Assembly: GCF_024763615.1 (NCBI RefSeq)
Contig: NC_077224.1
Coordinates: 90,034,712-90,098,711 of the forward strand
DNA: 64,000 nt
Source: Phlebotomus papatasi
Taxonomy: Eukaryota; Arthropoda; Insecta; Diptera; Psychodidae
Reading direction: 5' to 3'
The notes below the pieces were generated by a model, which searched no databases, was not told where the DNA came from, and saw only the letters and a program-made list of their open reading frames with translations. Shown here one piece after another: positions 36,724 through 47,853 of this stretch (positions are counted from its first letter, which is position 1; every line of letters begins with the position of its first letter). The position numbers were made by a program, and so were the translations under genes.

Positions 36724-39341
36724 GCATCAATTCAATAGACTCAGCTATATTATTGTCAATGTCAAGTATGATCAAACCATGAAGTTGTTCAATGAACTCT
36801 CAACTTATTCAATAGAATCAATTAAATTATATACTGTCAATCAGAATCCCTAAATAGTCATAAGAAGTTTGTTCTAATATGAATAATTCCCATATTCCTA
36901 GAGTGTTTGTGTAGAAAGAATTCGATGAACCAAAGAAAAAATATTTGAAATTATTAATAATTGAGCAATTATTGAATAATTTTGTTTTTGTTTGTATTAT
37001 TTTTTTTTATCTTCCAGTGAAAAAAATCTTTTTCGTAACTTTTAAATCATTATAGTCATAAAATCTTTTGTTAAATGTTTTCTTTTTTTATTTTTCTTAT
37101 TTGTACATAAGACCAATGCTTAGTGAACGACAAAAATTTACAAATTGACATTTACTTCGCTAGGAAATGGTTTTCTTTTGCCAATTCGTGCAATGAAAAA
37201 AAAAGCACTGAAGATTTAAAACATGATGGTGATGATATTGACAATCAAGGGCTTCTATTGCCTTAAAAACAATTAAATAGTCCAACTTGAGACAAAAAAA
37301 AATACCGAAAAATGCGATAGAAACTAGTTCAATCACTGAAACGAAAATAATCTTATTTATCACGGTCGAATAATTACGAAAATAGTCCGTGAAATCACCA
37401 GTAAAGCCAAAAAGATGCTGAGGATACAACATAAAATTTTCTGGAGTATTTTTTTATCCATCTCCTCACTCCTTAACATTTATCCTGATGTTGCTGTTTG
37501 TCCAGTTTTTGAGCCGGTTTTCTTCACGAATTAATTCGATTCTAACATACAGACGAAAAGATGTTTATGCAGCGAATGGATTCATCTTTTAGAGCTCAAC
37601 TTAAACTCAATTTCCTATATGATATCCTCGCGACATGGTCGAACAACAATTTTTATATTCCAAACGGGAGGGTGAGAAGAATAACCGTAGGGTAGTTAAA
37701 ATTTATTATGAAGTACACTTTTATTCAGTTCACACGATATAAAATTCCACGCTGTGATTTTTATAACGAGATTCGCGCACGTTTTACCGCGGCCAAGTTT
37801 CTTTCCTTTTTTTTGTTTGGGTTTCCTTTCGAGGAAAAGAGATCCTGAACAAACCCGACAAAGCGAAATAAATTAAAATCCTTTTACTATTAGTTTTCGT
37901 AGTTATATGTTTAGTTAAAAGAGATGACGAATTATTTTACAACTTTTGGGTACAGTTGACCAGTTTAAGGATATCTGTAATTTATGTCATATTGTGATTA
38001 TTTATTGTATCTGCATTCTGGGGGTCATTTGCTCTCACTCTCCATGGTTATGTTGGAAGTACACACATAAATTATACCAACGTCCATTCGAGCAATAATT
38101 CAGCGAATCTCCCAAGAGATGTAAATTAATGGAAGTGAAAGCACATCAGACTCCCAGGAGTTTGATGCAATTTTCCTCCTCTATGGTAATAAGTTTTAAA
38201 GGGGAAAAAGGTATCAGCTACAAATCATTAAATCTTTTTAAATCGCACCACTAAAATAACTGTCCCAAAAGACGTTAAAAGACAGTGTGTTGTCTTGAGG
38301 TGAAAATATCTCTATGCATCGCGGTTTTCCCGACCGAAAACCATAAATAATATCTACCGGAAAGTTACAATAAAACAGCTGTTGACATACCATTCTCATC
38401 CCCATCCTTGAAAATCTCACGCCATGTCTCAACTTTTTATCTGCACACTGTGTAAAAACAGTCAGGAAAATTTAAAAGTCCGACATTTCCAGTCTAACAC
38501 TAAAAAAAAAAACATTTTTACTTTTAGAGAGCACACACTCTGTGAATTTACTTGTTTTTATTGCAATTTAATACTTTCGGAACCACCCCAAAATTTCCAT
38601 TTTATCATTTTATATATTAAAAGGGTTGCAACTCGCCCAACAGTGCGCAATAAATTCCCAAGCATTGGGATGTCTGTGTCTGAGTTTTAGGAGTTTGTGG
38701 TGCAAAAAGGGCAATTGTGTCATAAATTACATTTTCTAATATATAAAATACTACTATAATTTTAATGTTTATAATTTTCACTCGTAATTTATGCGACAAT
38801 TTATTGTTTTTCATCGGTCTGGCGTTGATGGGAAACGAGACACCCAAAGTGTTCAATCTGCACATCATTTTCCCTCATTACTATTGTTGAACGAGTTATT
38901 AGGGGAGAGAATTTGAGGAAAAAACCATCATCCCTAAAGTAAAATCTGAAAATATTTCATACACAAAAATCATACCACCCTCATATACAGATTGATGGCA
39001 TTTTCATGATATGACTGACTCGGGATAAAATGATGAGCGCTAGAGGAAGTTAAACTGTCCAAGGCACTTTGACGATACACTATAAAATATTTTATTGATC
39101 TTCTATTTTACCCATGTACAATTTTTTTTTGACAGTATAGATTTCAATGCAAATATTTGTATATAACCAGAAGATTCTAAATTGACTTATAAACAATTAA
39201 AATTAAGATTTTCAGTATCAGTCTTTCATTTGATAAAAATGCATTACGATCTTGTAAATTATATCTAATACGAGCTAAATTGAGCAAAATTAGTAAAAAT
39301 AAAAAAAAATCAGCCAAATGGCTTAGAAAAACATTAATCTT
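36724..39341. other. Spacer without a supportable gene
   Basis: AT-rich, with T runs near 37000-37100. The frames present are short and antisense-overlapping. No terminal-repeat pair was found. Confidence 0.5.
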
Positions 39342-39612
39342 AATAATAATAATAATAATGACGGCATAACATTCCATAAAGGAACAAAGCCCGCCCGCGA
39401 GGGAATTTCTAGACATGCATTATTATTTTTTTCTTGTACAGGATGAGGTTGTCAGTCCCATGCCCGCTCGTGGAATCAAATGCAGTGAAGCTCACTGGAT
39501 GCAATCCGAACACCTTTAACACCAGAAATATTCCTGGTGGCCTAAAGGAGATTCGAACCCGGGACACTTGAATCATAGAGCGAGTGCTCTACCACTCGAC
39601 CCATTGTGCCCC
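39342..39612 (-). mobile_element. tRNA-derived SINE
   Basis: On the minus strand the element starts GGGGCACAATGGGTCGAGTG. An A-box-like TCGAGTGGTAGAGC (plus-strand 39585-39600) and a B-box GGTTCGAATCTC (39548-39559) form an internal Pol III promoter at tRNA-like spacing. The cloverleaf is degenerate in the T and anticodon stems, so it is not a working tRNA. About 200 bp of tRNA-unrelated body follows, ending in a (TTA)n tail (plus-strand AATAATAATAATAAT at 39342-39359). Near-identical direct repeats containing AAGATTAAT and TTTTT flank it (39326-39341 and 39613-39625), consistent with LINE-driven retroposition. Confidence 0.8.
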
Positions 39613-39625
39613 AAAAATTAATCTT

Positions 39626-42600
39626 AGGAAAGCAAAAACTGCTTCTTTTAAAGGATTGATAAATGTTTTATGTGTCTTAGTCATTTGTATTATGATATTT
39701 ATTTACCTAATGTGTATATTCTATTCAACTTGCTTCTAACTGAAATAGACCTACAGGTCTCCAGTTATAACAGTAAGGTAAGGGTAATGCAAAAAATGTC
39801 TACTCTGAAAGCAAAATGCTGGTCACATATAGTTAAAAGTTCGTCAAAAAGTTGTTTAAAAAACAATTGTTTTTTTTTAACAATCTTGTTGTTTTTGAAA
39901 ATGATGTTGTTTCATCTAGCATAGAAATAAATTTGTCAAATTGAGAAATAACATTCTTTCGACAAATTTTTAACAAAAAAAATTATTTTTAGAATAGTTT
40001 CCCTGTGGGTTGTTGTGCCTACATAATATATTACTAAATATGATGCAAATTTGTAAAAAAAATCCTTCATCATATCTTAAAGGTAGCCTCAAAATACCTT
40101 GACATATTTAATAATATAGAAAAAGTGTTGAATAAAACAGTGTGGAGGAAATTTGCAGAGAAAACGTGAAAACGAGATGAGTTAGAGGTGCAAGAGATGG
40201 GTAGAAAATATTCATGTTCGCGACATTACACATTCCTATTATTTATTATAATATGGAAATTCTAGAAAATTTTGCACAATAAAATATCTCGCCCGTTTTC
40301 CTTTAAACAATAGACGATCATTTTGTGCTCACAAGTACTCAACTTATTCTCCATCGTCATCATTTCGGATGAGTGTGTTCATTAGTACAAAACGAGGAGC
40401 ATCATATATAACACGAAGGAATCTCTGGTGGAGACATATCGAGACAATGGCCCGTGTTTTTCCAAGCAATCAACTAATGAGGTGCGTCTCACTGAAAGAT
40501 TCATCCTTGGCATTCCTGTTTCGCAATCCCCTAGCCCTCCCAGGTGCAGGCGGATGCAACTTTGACAGAGACAGACTCTCATCGATTCATCATGCATCCT
40601 CTGACCACACCTTGCAATTTCTGTGACAATTGTTGTGCGAAAAAATCTGTGAAGGTTTTTCTGTCCTCGAATCTCCCACCTCGACTAAATTGTGCCATTG
40701 AACAAAATATCTGACAAAAAAAGCTGCAGTAAAGTGAGGCTGAAACTCCATGCAGGTCCTTTGCTGAAAAAAAGGGCGATCCTGCACCCTTGCTCCCAAG
40801 CCTGTATAGGAAAAAAATGCTCATGGCATGTCAACATTTTTTACTTCTTGCATTTTTCACGGAGCCATGAATGTTTGATCGTAATTTGTAGTGAGCGTAT
40901 CCAATGGCCCACTCATGTTTATGGGTTTCATGCTGAATGTAATGCCGTAAGTGCTCTGGCAAAGAGAATCCCGTGCAAAAGTAATAAATGGTTTTTGTCC
41001 TCAGTCTCCCTCTCTTCCAACATTGTATATATTAAGGTTTTTTTTCCTTCTATAACTACAAGTTCTCTTTTTTGCAGCCTCATCATAGTCACGATGATGA
41101 ATAATGTGATTAGAAGCATTCCCGAATATGACAGAGTGCAGCTGCAGAAAAATCTTCCAATCATCGCGACGAATTACTCAATTTGTTTGAAATGCAAGAG
41201 AAATTGTCGCAATTAGGCCCATAGAGAAAGGGGTGAATGTGCAAAGATTTATGGACTTATGTAACACAAAAAAAAGTTAAATTGAAACCAAAAATAGTCC
41301 TTCCCAATGGCTTATCAGGAGTACGCGTGTCAATAGAACATCCACCATCTTCGATCACTGGAAAGTTTCATGAAAAAGAGGGGCTGCTAGAGGTTGTGAC
41401 GAGATACAAGTGCAAAATGGCAAACATCTCCAATATCTCAGTACACTGCCCCTGGTATCCATCCGGAACAAAGAGCCAAGTAGTGGTGTACGATTGTGCG
41501 CAAACTCAACACCACTTCAAATATTTTGTACATTGGGGTTGATCTCCTGAATCCACCCCAAAAATTTAACACTCAACCATACTCAAACCCCCATTCTAAC
41601 GCGGACATAGATTTCAATTCATAGGAAGACTAAAGCAGAGGGATGGTTAATTTCAAACTAAATTGAATCCAAGAAACAGCGCTAAATCATAGAAAATGCT
41701 TGGGAATGTCTCATCATCAAAGAAAGCTAAGCACTTTGGAGAAAAAGTGCGTAAATCAATCAAAAGCAAATATCGCATGAGAGTGACACTTCCGCGCTTC
41801 ATAGCGGGAAATGTTTTTATCCCCTCGACTGTTGATGTGCGGGTGGCCACCCCCTTGGTAATATTATGTATGTAATGTCACATAGACACTCGCTGATTCG
41901 ATGCACAGCATGATGACAGCGACTGGGATGCTTCTGTGTTTTATGACATGACATGTTGTCTCTCCCGCACTCCGCAATTGAATTTTTCAGAACAAACTCC
42001 AAGCAGTACAATCACCCGGATGAACTCAATGTATGAAGAGGCAACCGAACAACATACAAGTGATAACCACTTCAATTAGGTAACTATGCATCCACACATA
42101 CTTGTTGTTAATCCGTGTACCCATCGATTCGTGGGCGGAAAATCGATTTCGCGTCCACAGACTCCCCTATGCCCCCAGCATCTCTGTCATCATCTATCTA
42201 GCCACAAGGAAGGCTGCCTTCCGAGGGTGCACATGTCTGTATGTACACCAAAAATATATAAGTATACTCCAACGTGAGACTTAACCATTGTTATCGTTGG
42301 TCCATTGTTAGGAGCACCCCCCTAAACGGAAGTTGGCCACGAATACTCTTGCTTCACATATAACTCTAATATATTTTCCACTCAAATATTATTTCATACT
42401 CACTCCCTATATATATAGCGACATTATGTACAACCATCGCAATTTAGGAACTCAAGGGGTTGAAACCCTGGACGAATTCACATCTATGACGAATACAGAT
42501 ACGCTATTGGCACTTGTAAGTATAAAGTGTTGTTTTCCTATACCTCATCCCTCTATCCAAACTCGCAACATAGAAATGTTAAATACATTTTCTATTCACT

Positions 42601-42969
42601 TCCTTGCCTAATTTTACAACCGACTTCTGAAAATGCAAAACTTGTGTAATTTTTTTTCGTCAAAAACATAAACAGTATTATATACAGATGTGATACACAG
42701 AAATAATAGCAATGATAGTAGAACAATTCATAAAAGGGGTGGTTAATATCCCAGCTTTGCGAAATGCTTGGCTCGAACTCGTTAAAATTGATTTCGAAAA
42801 ATGTTCTCAAAAATACAGTTATTAAGACTGGATGATTTGACTGTCACTTGGTCTGATTGCCGATTCTCTTTACATAAGTACAATTAATATTGAACAAAAA
42901 CTTTGCAAAGTTCTCACAATAAATAGTTTTTATATTCTATATCATTTTCTCGTGTCCAATAAATCTATG
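39626..42969. other. Spacer without a supportable gene
   Basis: Includes the longest frame in the window (40692-41216, 174 codons). It has mixed composition, antisense competitors and no motif, and its 5' part overlaps unrelated frames, so I do not call it a gene. No transposon ends were seen. Confidence 0.45.
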
Positions 42970-42971
42970 TA

Positions 42972-43649
42972 GGGTAAGGGCTCATAATTTTGTCCAGTTT
43001 CTTATTTTGGACACTTTGAGGATAAAATTGGACACTAAAAATAAATTGATTAAAATTATAGATTTTTATTCCAATATTTGATGAATAGACATGTTCAGCA
43101 CATGGATAGAAAAAGATTCCCCAGAAAAGCTATGCAAGCCATTGTGAGAAGGCGTCGACCTCGAGGCAGACCTAGGACAAGGTGGCTGAATCAAATTCAG
43201 AATCTTGCCTTGGAACGCCTTGGGATCGAACCCGAACATCTTCCTGAAGTGGCGGAGGATCAACAAGCGTGGGCTGCTAATTTGGATGTCATGGGCCCGC
43301 GACCCCAATAGGGATAAGCGGTTGAAAATGAATGAATGAATGAATCAGTAAGAATATAATTGCTAAATATGAACATTTTATCTCAAGTATTTCTAGTACA
43401 TTGACTGAATGGGTTAATAACCAAGTTGTCCAAAATTCGAGTCAAAGTCACATCTACATATCAATTCATTTTTAAACGTATTAAGACTAATTTTAGTAAA
43501 AACAAAGACAATACACCCCTTGCCAAGTTTCTAAACAACCCTTCTGAAAAGAGTAACAAAAAAAGTCAATTTGTATTGAAAATATCGCACTTCAAACTCA
43601 GTACATTGATGCTTATAAGCACCCTGTCCAAAATTATGAGCCCTTACCC
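42972..43649. mobile_element. 678-bp TA-flanked TIR transposon carrying a LINE fragment
   Basis: A perfect 21-bp TIR beginning GGGTAAGGGCTCATAATTTT is bounded by TA at both ends (42970-42971, 43650-43651), as in Tc1/mariner-type insertions. The subterminal sequence recurs at 1441-1514. A later, 5'-truncated LINE occupies the middle. No DNA transposase is encoded. Confidence 0.85.
43078..43348 (+). mobile_element. 5'-truncated non-LTR retrotransposon (C-terminal ORF2 tail and 3' end)
   Basis: The frame ending TAG at 43311 encodes about 75 residues typical of the extreme C-terminus of insect LINE reverse-transcriptase proteins: a HMD.KR.PRKAM segment, then an RRRPRGRPRTRWL motif, then LALERLGIEPEHLPEVAEDQ and WAANLDVMG. 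A short 3' untranslated segment ends in a (TGAA)n tail at about 43331-43348. The reverse-transcriptase and endonuclease domains are absent, so this is a dead 5'-truncated copy. The apparent ATG start is just internal sequence. The clade is not determined. Confidence 0.82.
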
Positions 43650-43651
43650 TA

Positions 43652-44412
43652 TGGTCTCTTATCTTGAATTTAGAAATTTGCGGTATGTGTCATTCAGTCA
43701 CGGTTTCTCGTAGTGTTTTTTTCGCAATATTTATTCTTTTAAGAGAGAACTAAAACAAAATTCACTCTAATTTGAATATAATTGGTTTGTGTTTATAATT
43801 ATCAATTCTCTAAATCAAAAACAAAATTTTCCAGGTCGATTATGTTTTCCGTGTTAAGTACAGACATTTTGCCAGCAGTTTACCAGTGAGGTTACGTTCC
43901 CTATATAGGTAATTTCTTTTATAATCTGTTTTAAAACACCATGAAGTTATATAGTTTACCACATTGCGAAATATTTTGGCAAAAAAAAAGTTTTGTAGTA
44001 TTTTCACCACACCTTTTAGATCAGAAAAACTTCATGAAATCAAAACTTTCGTACAACTCTTTTTTTTTCAAATACAATGCTTATGTTGCACTTTCGCACT
44101 CAAATCTACTTTGAATATCTTTCTATCATCTAAGGAAAATTCCATTTAGATCTTAAGAGCGACAGAATGGGATCAATGCAATACGTTTTTAAAACAAAAA
44201 ATGGATAATTTTTAATTAATAAAAAGTGTGTCAGAAGTAGAAATATTCTTAGAGAAGGAAAAATTAAGAAATTTGAATCACTTTGGTAAATCAAGCATGA
44301 TTCAAAGTGAATTAAAATCAACGTGCGTTATTTACTGATTCCATTTTTGAAACTAATAATCAAAAATATTTATTCCAAAACATTCTATGACATAGATTAG
44401 AAGAAGAGCTCA
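43652..44412. other. Spacer without a supportable gene
   Basis: AT-rich sequence between two elements. Only short frames are present. Confidence 0.5.
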
Positions 44413-44577
44413 TACTGGTAAAAATGAAAGGATCAAATTGATTCAAATTTAATCCTTTTGCAAAGGATGGATCAAATTTCGAACTTCGAATGCACATTTA
44501 TCAGAACATGTTAATTTAATCCATCTTTTGCAAAAAGATCAAATTTGGTTCAATTTGATTCTCTTATTTTTACCAAT
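44413..44577. mobile_element. MITE with CTGGTAAAAATGAAAGG-type ends, copy 1 (165 bp)
   Basis: ACTGGTAAAAATGAAAGGAT at the left is mirrored at the right, which reads TTGGTAAAAATAAGAGAATC on the other strand; both continue into CAAATTGA. The interior holds paired AATTTAATCC and GATCAAATTT words. A second copy lies at 58272-58571. No unambiguous target duplication. Confidence 0.65.
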
Positions 44578-46741
44578 GAATTTTTTGCTCTGAAAAATCC
44601 TTAAGTCTTTTCTATTAATCGAGAAAACTATAAAATAATTTTCTAATTTCTATATTTTGAGATCAATATATATAATAATATATAATATATATAAAAGAAA
44701 GCAGAAAGAAAAATTCCATAACTCCGTTAATGAAGAATATCCTGCAGAAAAGGGACAGAAGAGTAGGATTGAAAAACACCCCCTGTGCACAGCATTTTCA
44801 AGGGAAATCTCAACAAAATAATAATTAAGCCGATTTTCATCTTTAATGAAAGCACACAGGGAGCTCTATACGACGCCATAATTGGGGGGCATTAGCGCTG
44901 TATGAAGATTCAGCTCAACAACGTTCGATACAAATTCACCAACAACATACTTTTGACTTTTGTGGAGTTTTGTTTATTTAGAGCATTTGGCTAAACAATA
45001 CCATCCACCTTCAATGCGGGTGTTTCAACTCAACGATATATATTTTAATGAGTTTTCAACCCCCTTTCAAAACATCGTGTTGACGACAGCAACAGAATTT
45101 TCTCTACGATTCAACGCTTAAAGTTTTATCAGAGAAATCCCAATGAAAATCTTCAATGTCCAACCAACTCGAAATTGCACACAATTCACACGAATACTTG
45201 GCAATAAATAAAGAAATTCGACTTCGGGAATGTCATTGACATGGATGTTTGGTAAGTTTGAGAATCAACCCCCTAGCTCAAACCCCCCAAAAAAAAACCT
45301 TTCTACACTATCGAGGAATATTTTGTTGCAGAGAAATTCCACAACTTTCGAGCACTTATCCTTTTCACTCACACCACTTCACCATCGTCTTGAGTTCTTG
45401 TACTTTCTTGCTTTTTTTATTCCACCACAAACTCTCTTTCACTGAGAACTCAACCCATCCCAAGTAAATCTTCGCCTCACACACATCTACCCCGATTTAA
45501 CGTGTCGAAAAGTGATTCATGATCGAAAATTACGTTCATGCACATAAGAAGCGAAAAGCAATTTTCATTCGTTTTACCCCCAAAACAGCTTTTATGGATT
45601 GACTTGATGGTCGTCTTCGGTTCACCAATAAAAGCTCCTTCTTAGACTCTCCACCAGCTTTCATGTGATGTGAAGTCTTTTGTGACTGACACTGGTCGAG
45701 AAGTGATTTTTCCTCATCTTTTATTTTCCCTCATGATGTGGACATTTTTTTCATCCCAGCCATCTCACTTTATTCGTCAACATCTTGAATAAAACGCTTT
45801 AAATATCTATACACAGCATCTTTAAAAATTGTTAATTTTTGTTGAGACAATCGTTAACATCGTCGTATTCAGACAAATTCAATTTTCTCTAAAATATTTA
45901 TAGGAATTTTCAGTAGATTTGGGGGATGGTTCTATTTGCTGAAGATTTTTATTTCTCGATGGGTTAGAGAAGCATTAAAAGAGGAGAATGTTTGCAAATG
46001 AAAGAGATTTAAAGGAGTTTGGGGTGTTTACTGATGAGAAGCACCACATCGTCATGTGCATAAATTCTTCACTTTGTGGATAGCAACCCTCAAACACCGA
46101 GAATCCTCTCAGTTGACGTCTCTGGGGGATGTAACACCACATAAGACACAGTTTGAACCGCATATAAACCACTTCTACACCAGATTAGTCTCATACTGCT
46201 TATGGATCACCCCAAATTGCCACCCACATCATCCAATGCAATCATCCAGGAACAGGGAAAACCCCTAAGGGTGATGCAAGTGAGAGTAGTAACCGCAGGA
46301 TTAAGACTACCTAAGCTGTTCTGATTGCCGACAATAATAATTCTGTGCGTGTACATATGTGGCTTTTCACTATTTTTTATACCCTCATGACAACATAAAA
46401 AAGGACCGTAAAGGTACTAGTGAGGGAGATTCAGAGATTTATATGGATTGTTTGATTATATGAGAAACCCCTCTGCTATTTTGTCTTTCTCACCCACACC
46501 CAACATTTTCGCGATTTAACAGTCCCTTAAGCCAAGATCATAGCGCTCACCCATCATCCCTTTTGCATTTGAATCTCTCTGTCTGAAGAGTTATTAATTT
46601 GTTCAACCACACAATCTGCATTTTACTTTCTCATCAAATACTCACGCACTGTCAAGTGGACTGAATATGTAGCCATGGTGAGGTGTATAGCTTCCTAGAA
46701 GATTATCAGACGCAGACATACCTTTCTATCAAACACAACTA
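44578..46741. other. Spacer without a supportable gene
   Basis: A TATA-rich run lies near 44665-44695. Frames near 45.2-45.5 kb and 46.0-46.3 kb are unremarkable. Confidence 0.5.
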
Positions 46742-47272
46742 CACAGGATGTATCAAAAATTCCCGAACAGACGTCAAATTCATATAAGTAACCACAGAAA
46801 ACTTATAACTCTCCAATCAATTAAACAACTATCTGACCGTAACAAAAAATCAGTCATGTATGATACGAAATATCTCGTACAACACACCACTTTCTTTTAA
46901 CTTCAGACACATTTTTTCTAAGCAGATTAAACTAATTTCTGCGAGAAAAGCCCTGTCTTTAATTGGAAAATTGATCAAAATCTAAGAAATTAAACAATTA
47001 AAACAGGGGTGAGCAAGAACCGTTTGAGACCGAATAAACGACAAAATAAGTTTGTCCAAGTAGCGTTTTGACCATTGACGTACAATTTTCATTTGACGTT
47101 TGTTCGATTTCAATCGGTTCTTGCTCACCTCTGAATTAAAACCACAATCATATCAAATCATATGTATGATAATTCCCTTACATTAACCAAAAACAGTGAT
47201 TAGTTACTCGGCTGTAGGGACTGTAGGTGATTGTGGAGCTCAATTCTATTCATGAAATTCTGACACACCTTG
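46742..47272. mobile_element. Probable mariner-type relic
   Basis: The left end CACAGGATGTATCAAAAATT and the right end (CAAGGTGTGTCAGAATTT on the other strand) look like diverged Tc1/mariner terminal repeats, each bordered by TA (46740-46741, 47273-47274). No transposase frame remains. A 130-bp hAT MITE is nested inside, so the core is about 390 bp. The repeat match is imperfect, so confidence is moderate. Confidence 0.45.
47004..47133. mobile_element. 130-bp hAT-type MITE
   Basis: CAGGGGTGAGCAAGAACCG at the left is mirrored at the right (CAGAGGTGAGCAAGAACCG on the other strand), continuing with related TTGA and CGAA..AAACG words. A perfect 8-bp direct repeat, AATTAAAA, flanks it (46996-47003, 47134-47141). 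Terminal CAGRGGT with an 8-bp duplication is diagnostic of the hAT superfamily. Confidence 0.88.
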
Positions 47273-47721
47273 TACTAGCACTATTCCATGGAAGAAGATC
47301 TTTTACTTGTTCTATTTTTCTCTGCAATTTTTTTTCTCCAATCAAACGAATGAGCTGGAGAGACAGAGTAAAGTATGAACGAAAAAAAACCTTGGCTGAG
47401 GAAAAATTTCCACAAAACGACGACGGAAGGAACTCCAAACCAGAAAATTATATATCTGTCTTGCAATGTGTGGAGTGGATACATAAGGATGAAAAATAAT
47501 TTTCGGTATAATCATCTTTTGAATCTCTTGCTGGTTTCCGAGGGAATTTCTCTTTTTGCATCATTAGCGACTAAATTCAAGTTGATACAACCCTCTTGAT
47601 GCGTGGTGGAAAACATTGAGATTCACAAACAACACTTAAAGTACACAGAAAATAAAATACTATACTGTGAACCCTGAAAAACTCATAGAAATAATAAGAC
47701 CAAGTGTGTGCTTATGACCAG

Positions 47722-47853
47722 CGCACAATAAATTTTGTTTGTAAACATGTTTTTAAAATTTCCTACGAGAATGAGCGAGATGACTAGATCCAGATCTCAC
47801 TCACTCTCATTGAAATGTCAAAAACATGTTTACAAAACAAAAGTTATTGTGCG
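47722..47853. mobile_element. MITE with CGCACAATAA ends (132 bp)
   Basis: CGCACAATAAATTTTGTTTG at the left is mirrored by the right end (CGCACAATAACTTTTGTTTTG on the other strand), with GTAAACATGTTTTT shared further in. The centre has GAGAATGAGCGAGAT and ATCTCACTCACTCTC. The target duplication is not resolved. A degraded relative may lie at 53560-53650. Confidence 0.65.

Noticed and set aside
39540..39612. A tRNA gene on the minus strand
   Set aside because: A and B boxes are present, but the T and anticodon stems do not pair properly and a SINE body and tail follow.
40692..41216. Longest open frame in the window, 174 codons
   Set aside because: No domain, signal peptide or splice context; composition looks random and antisense frames overlap it.
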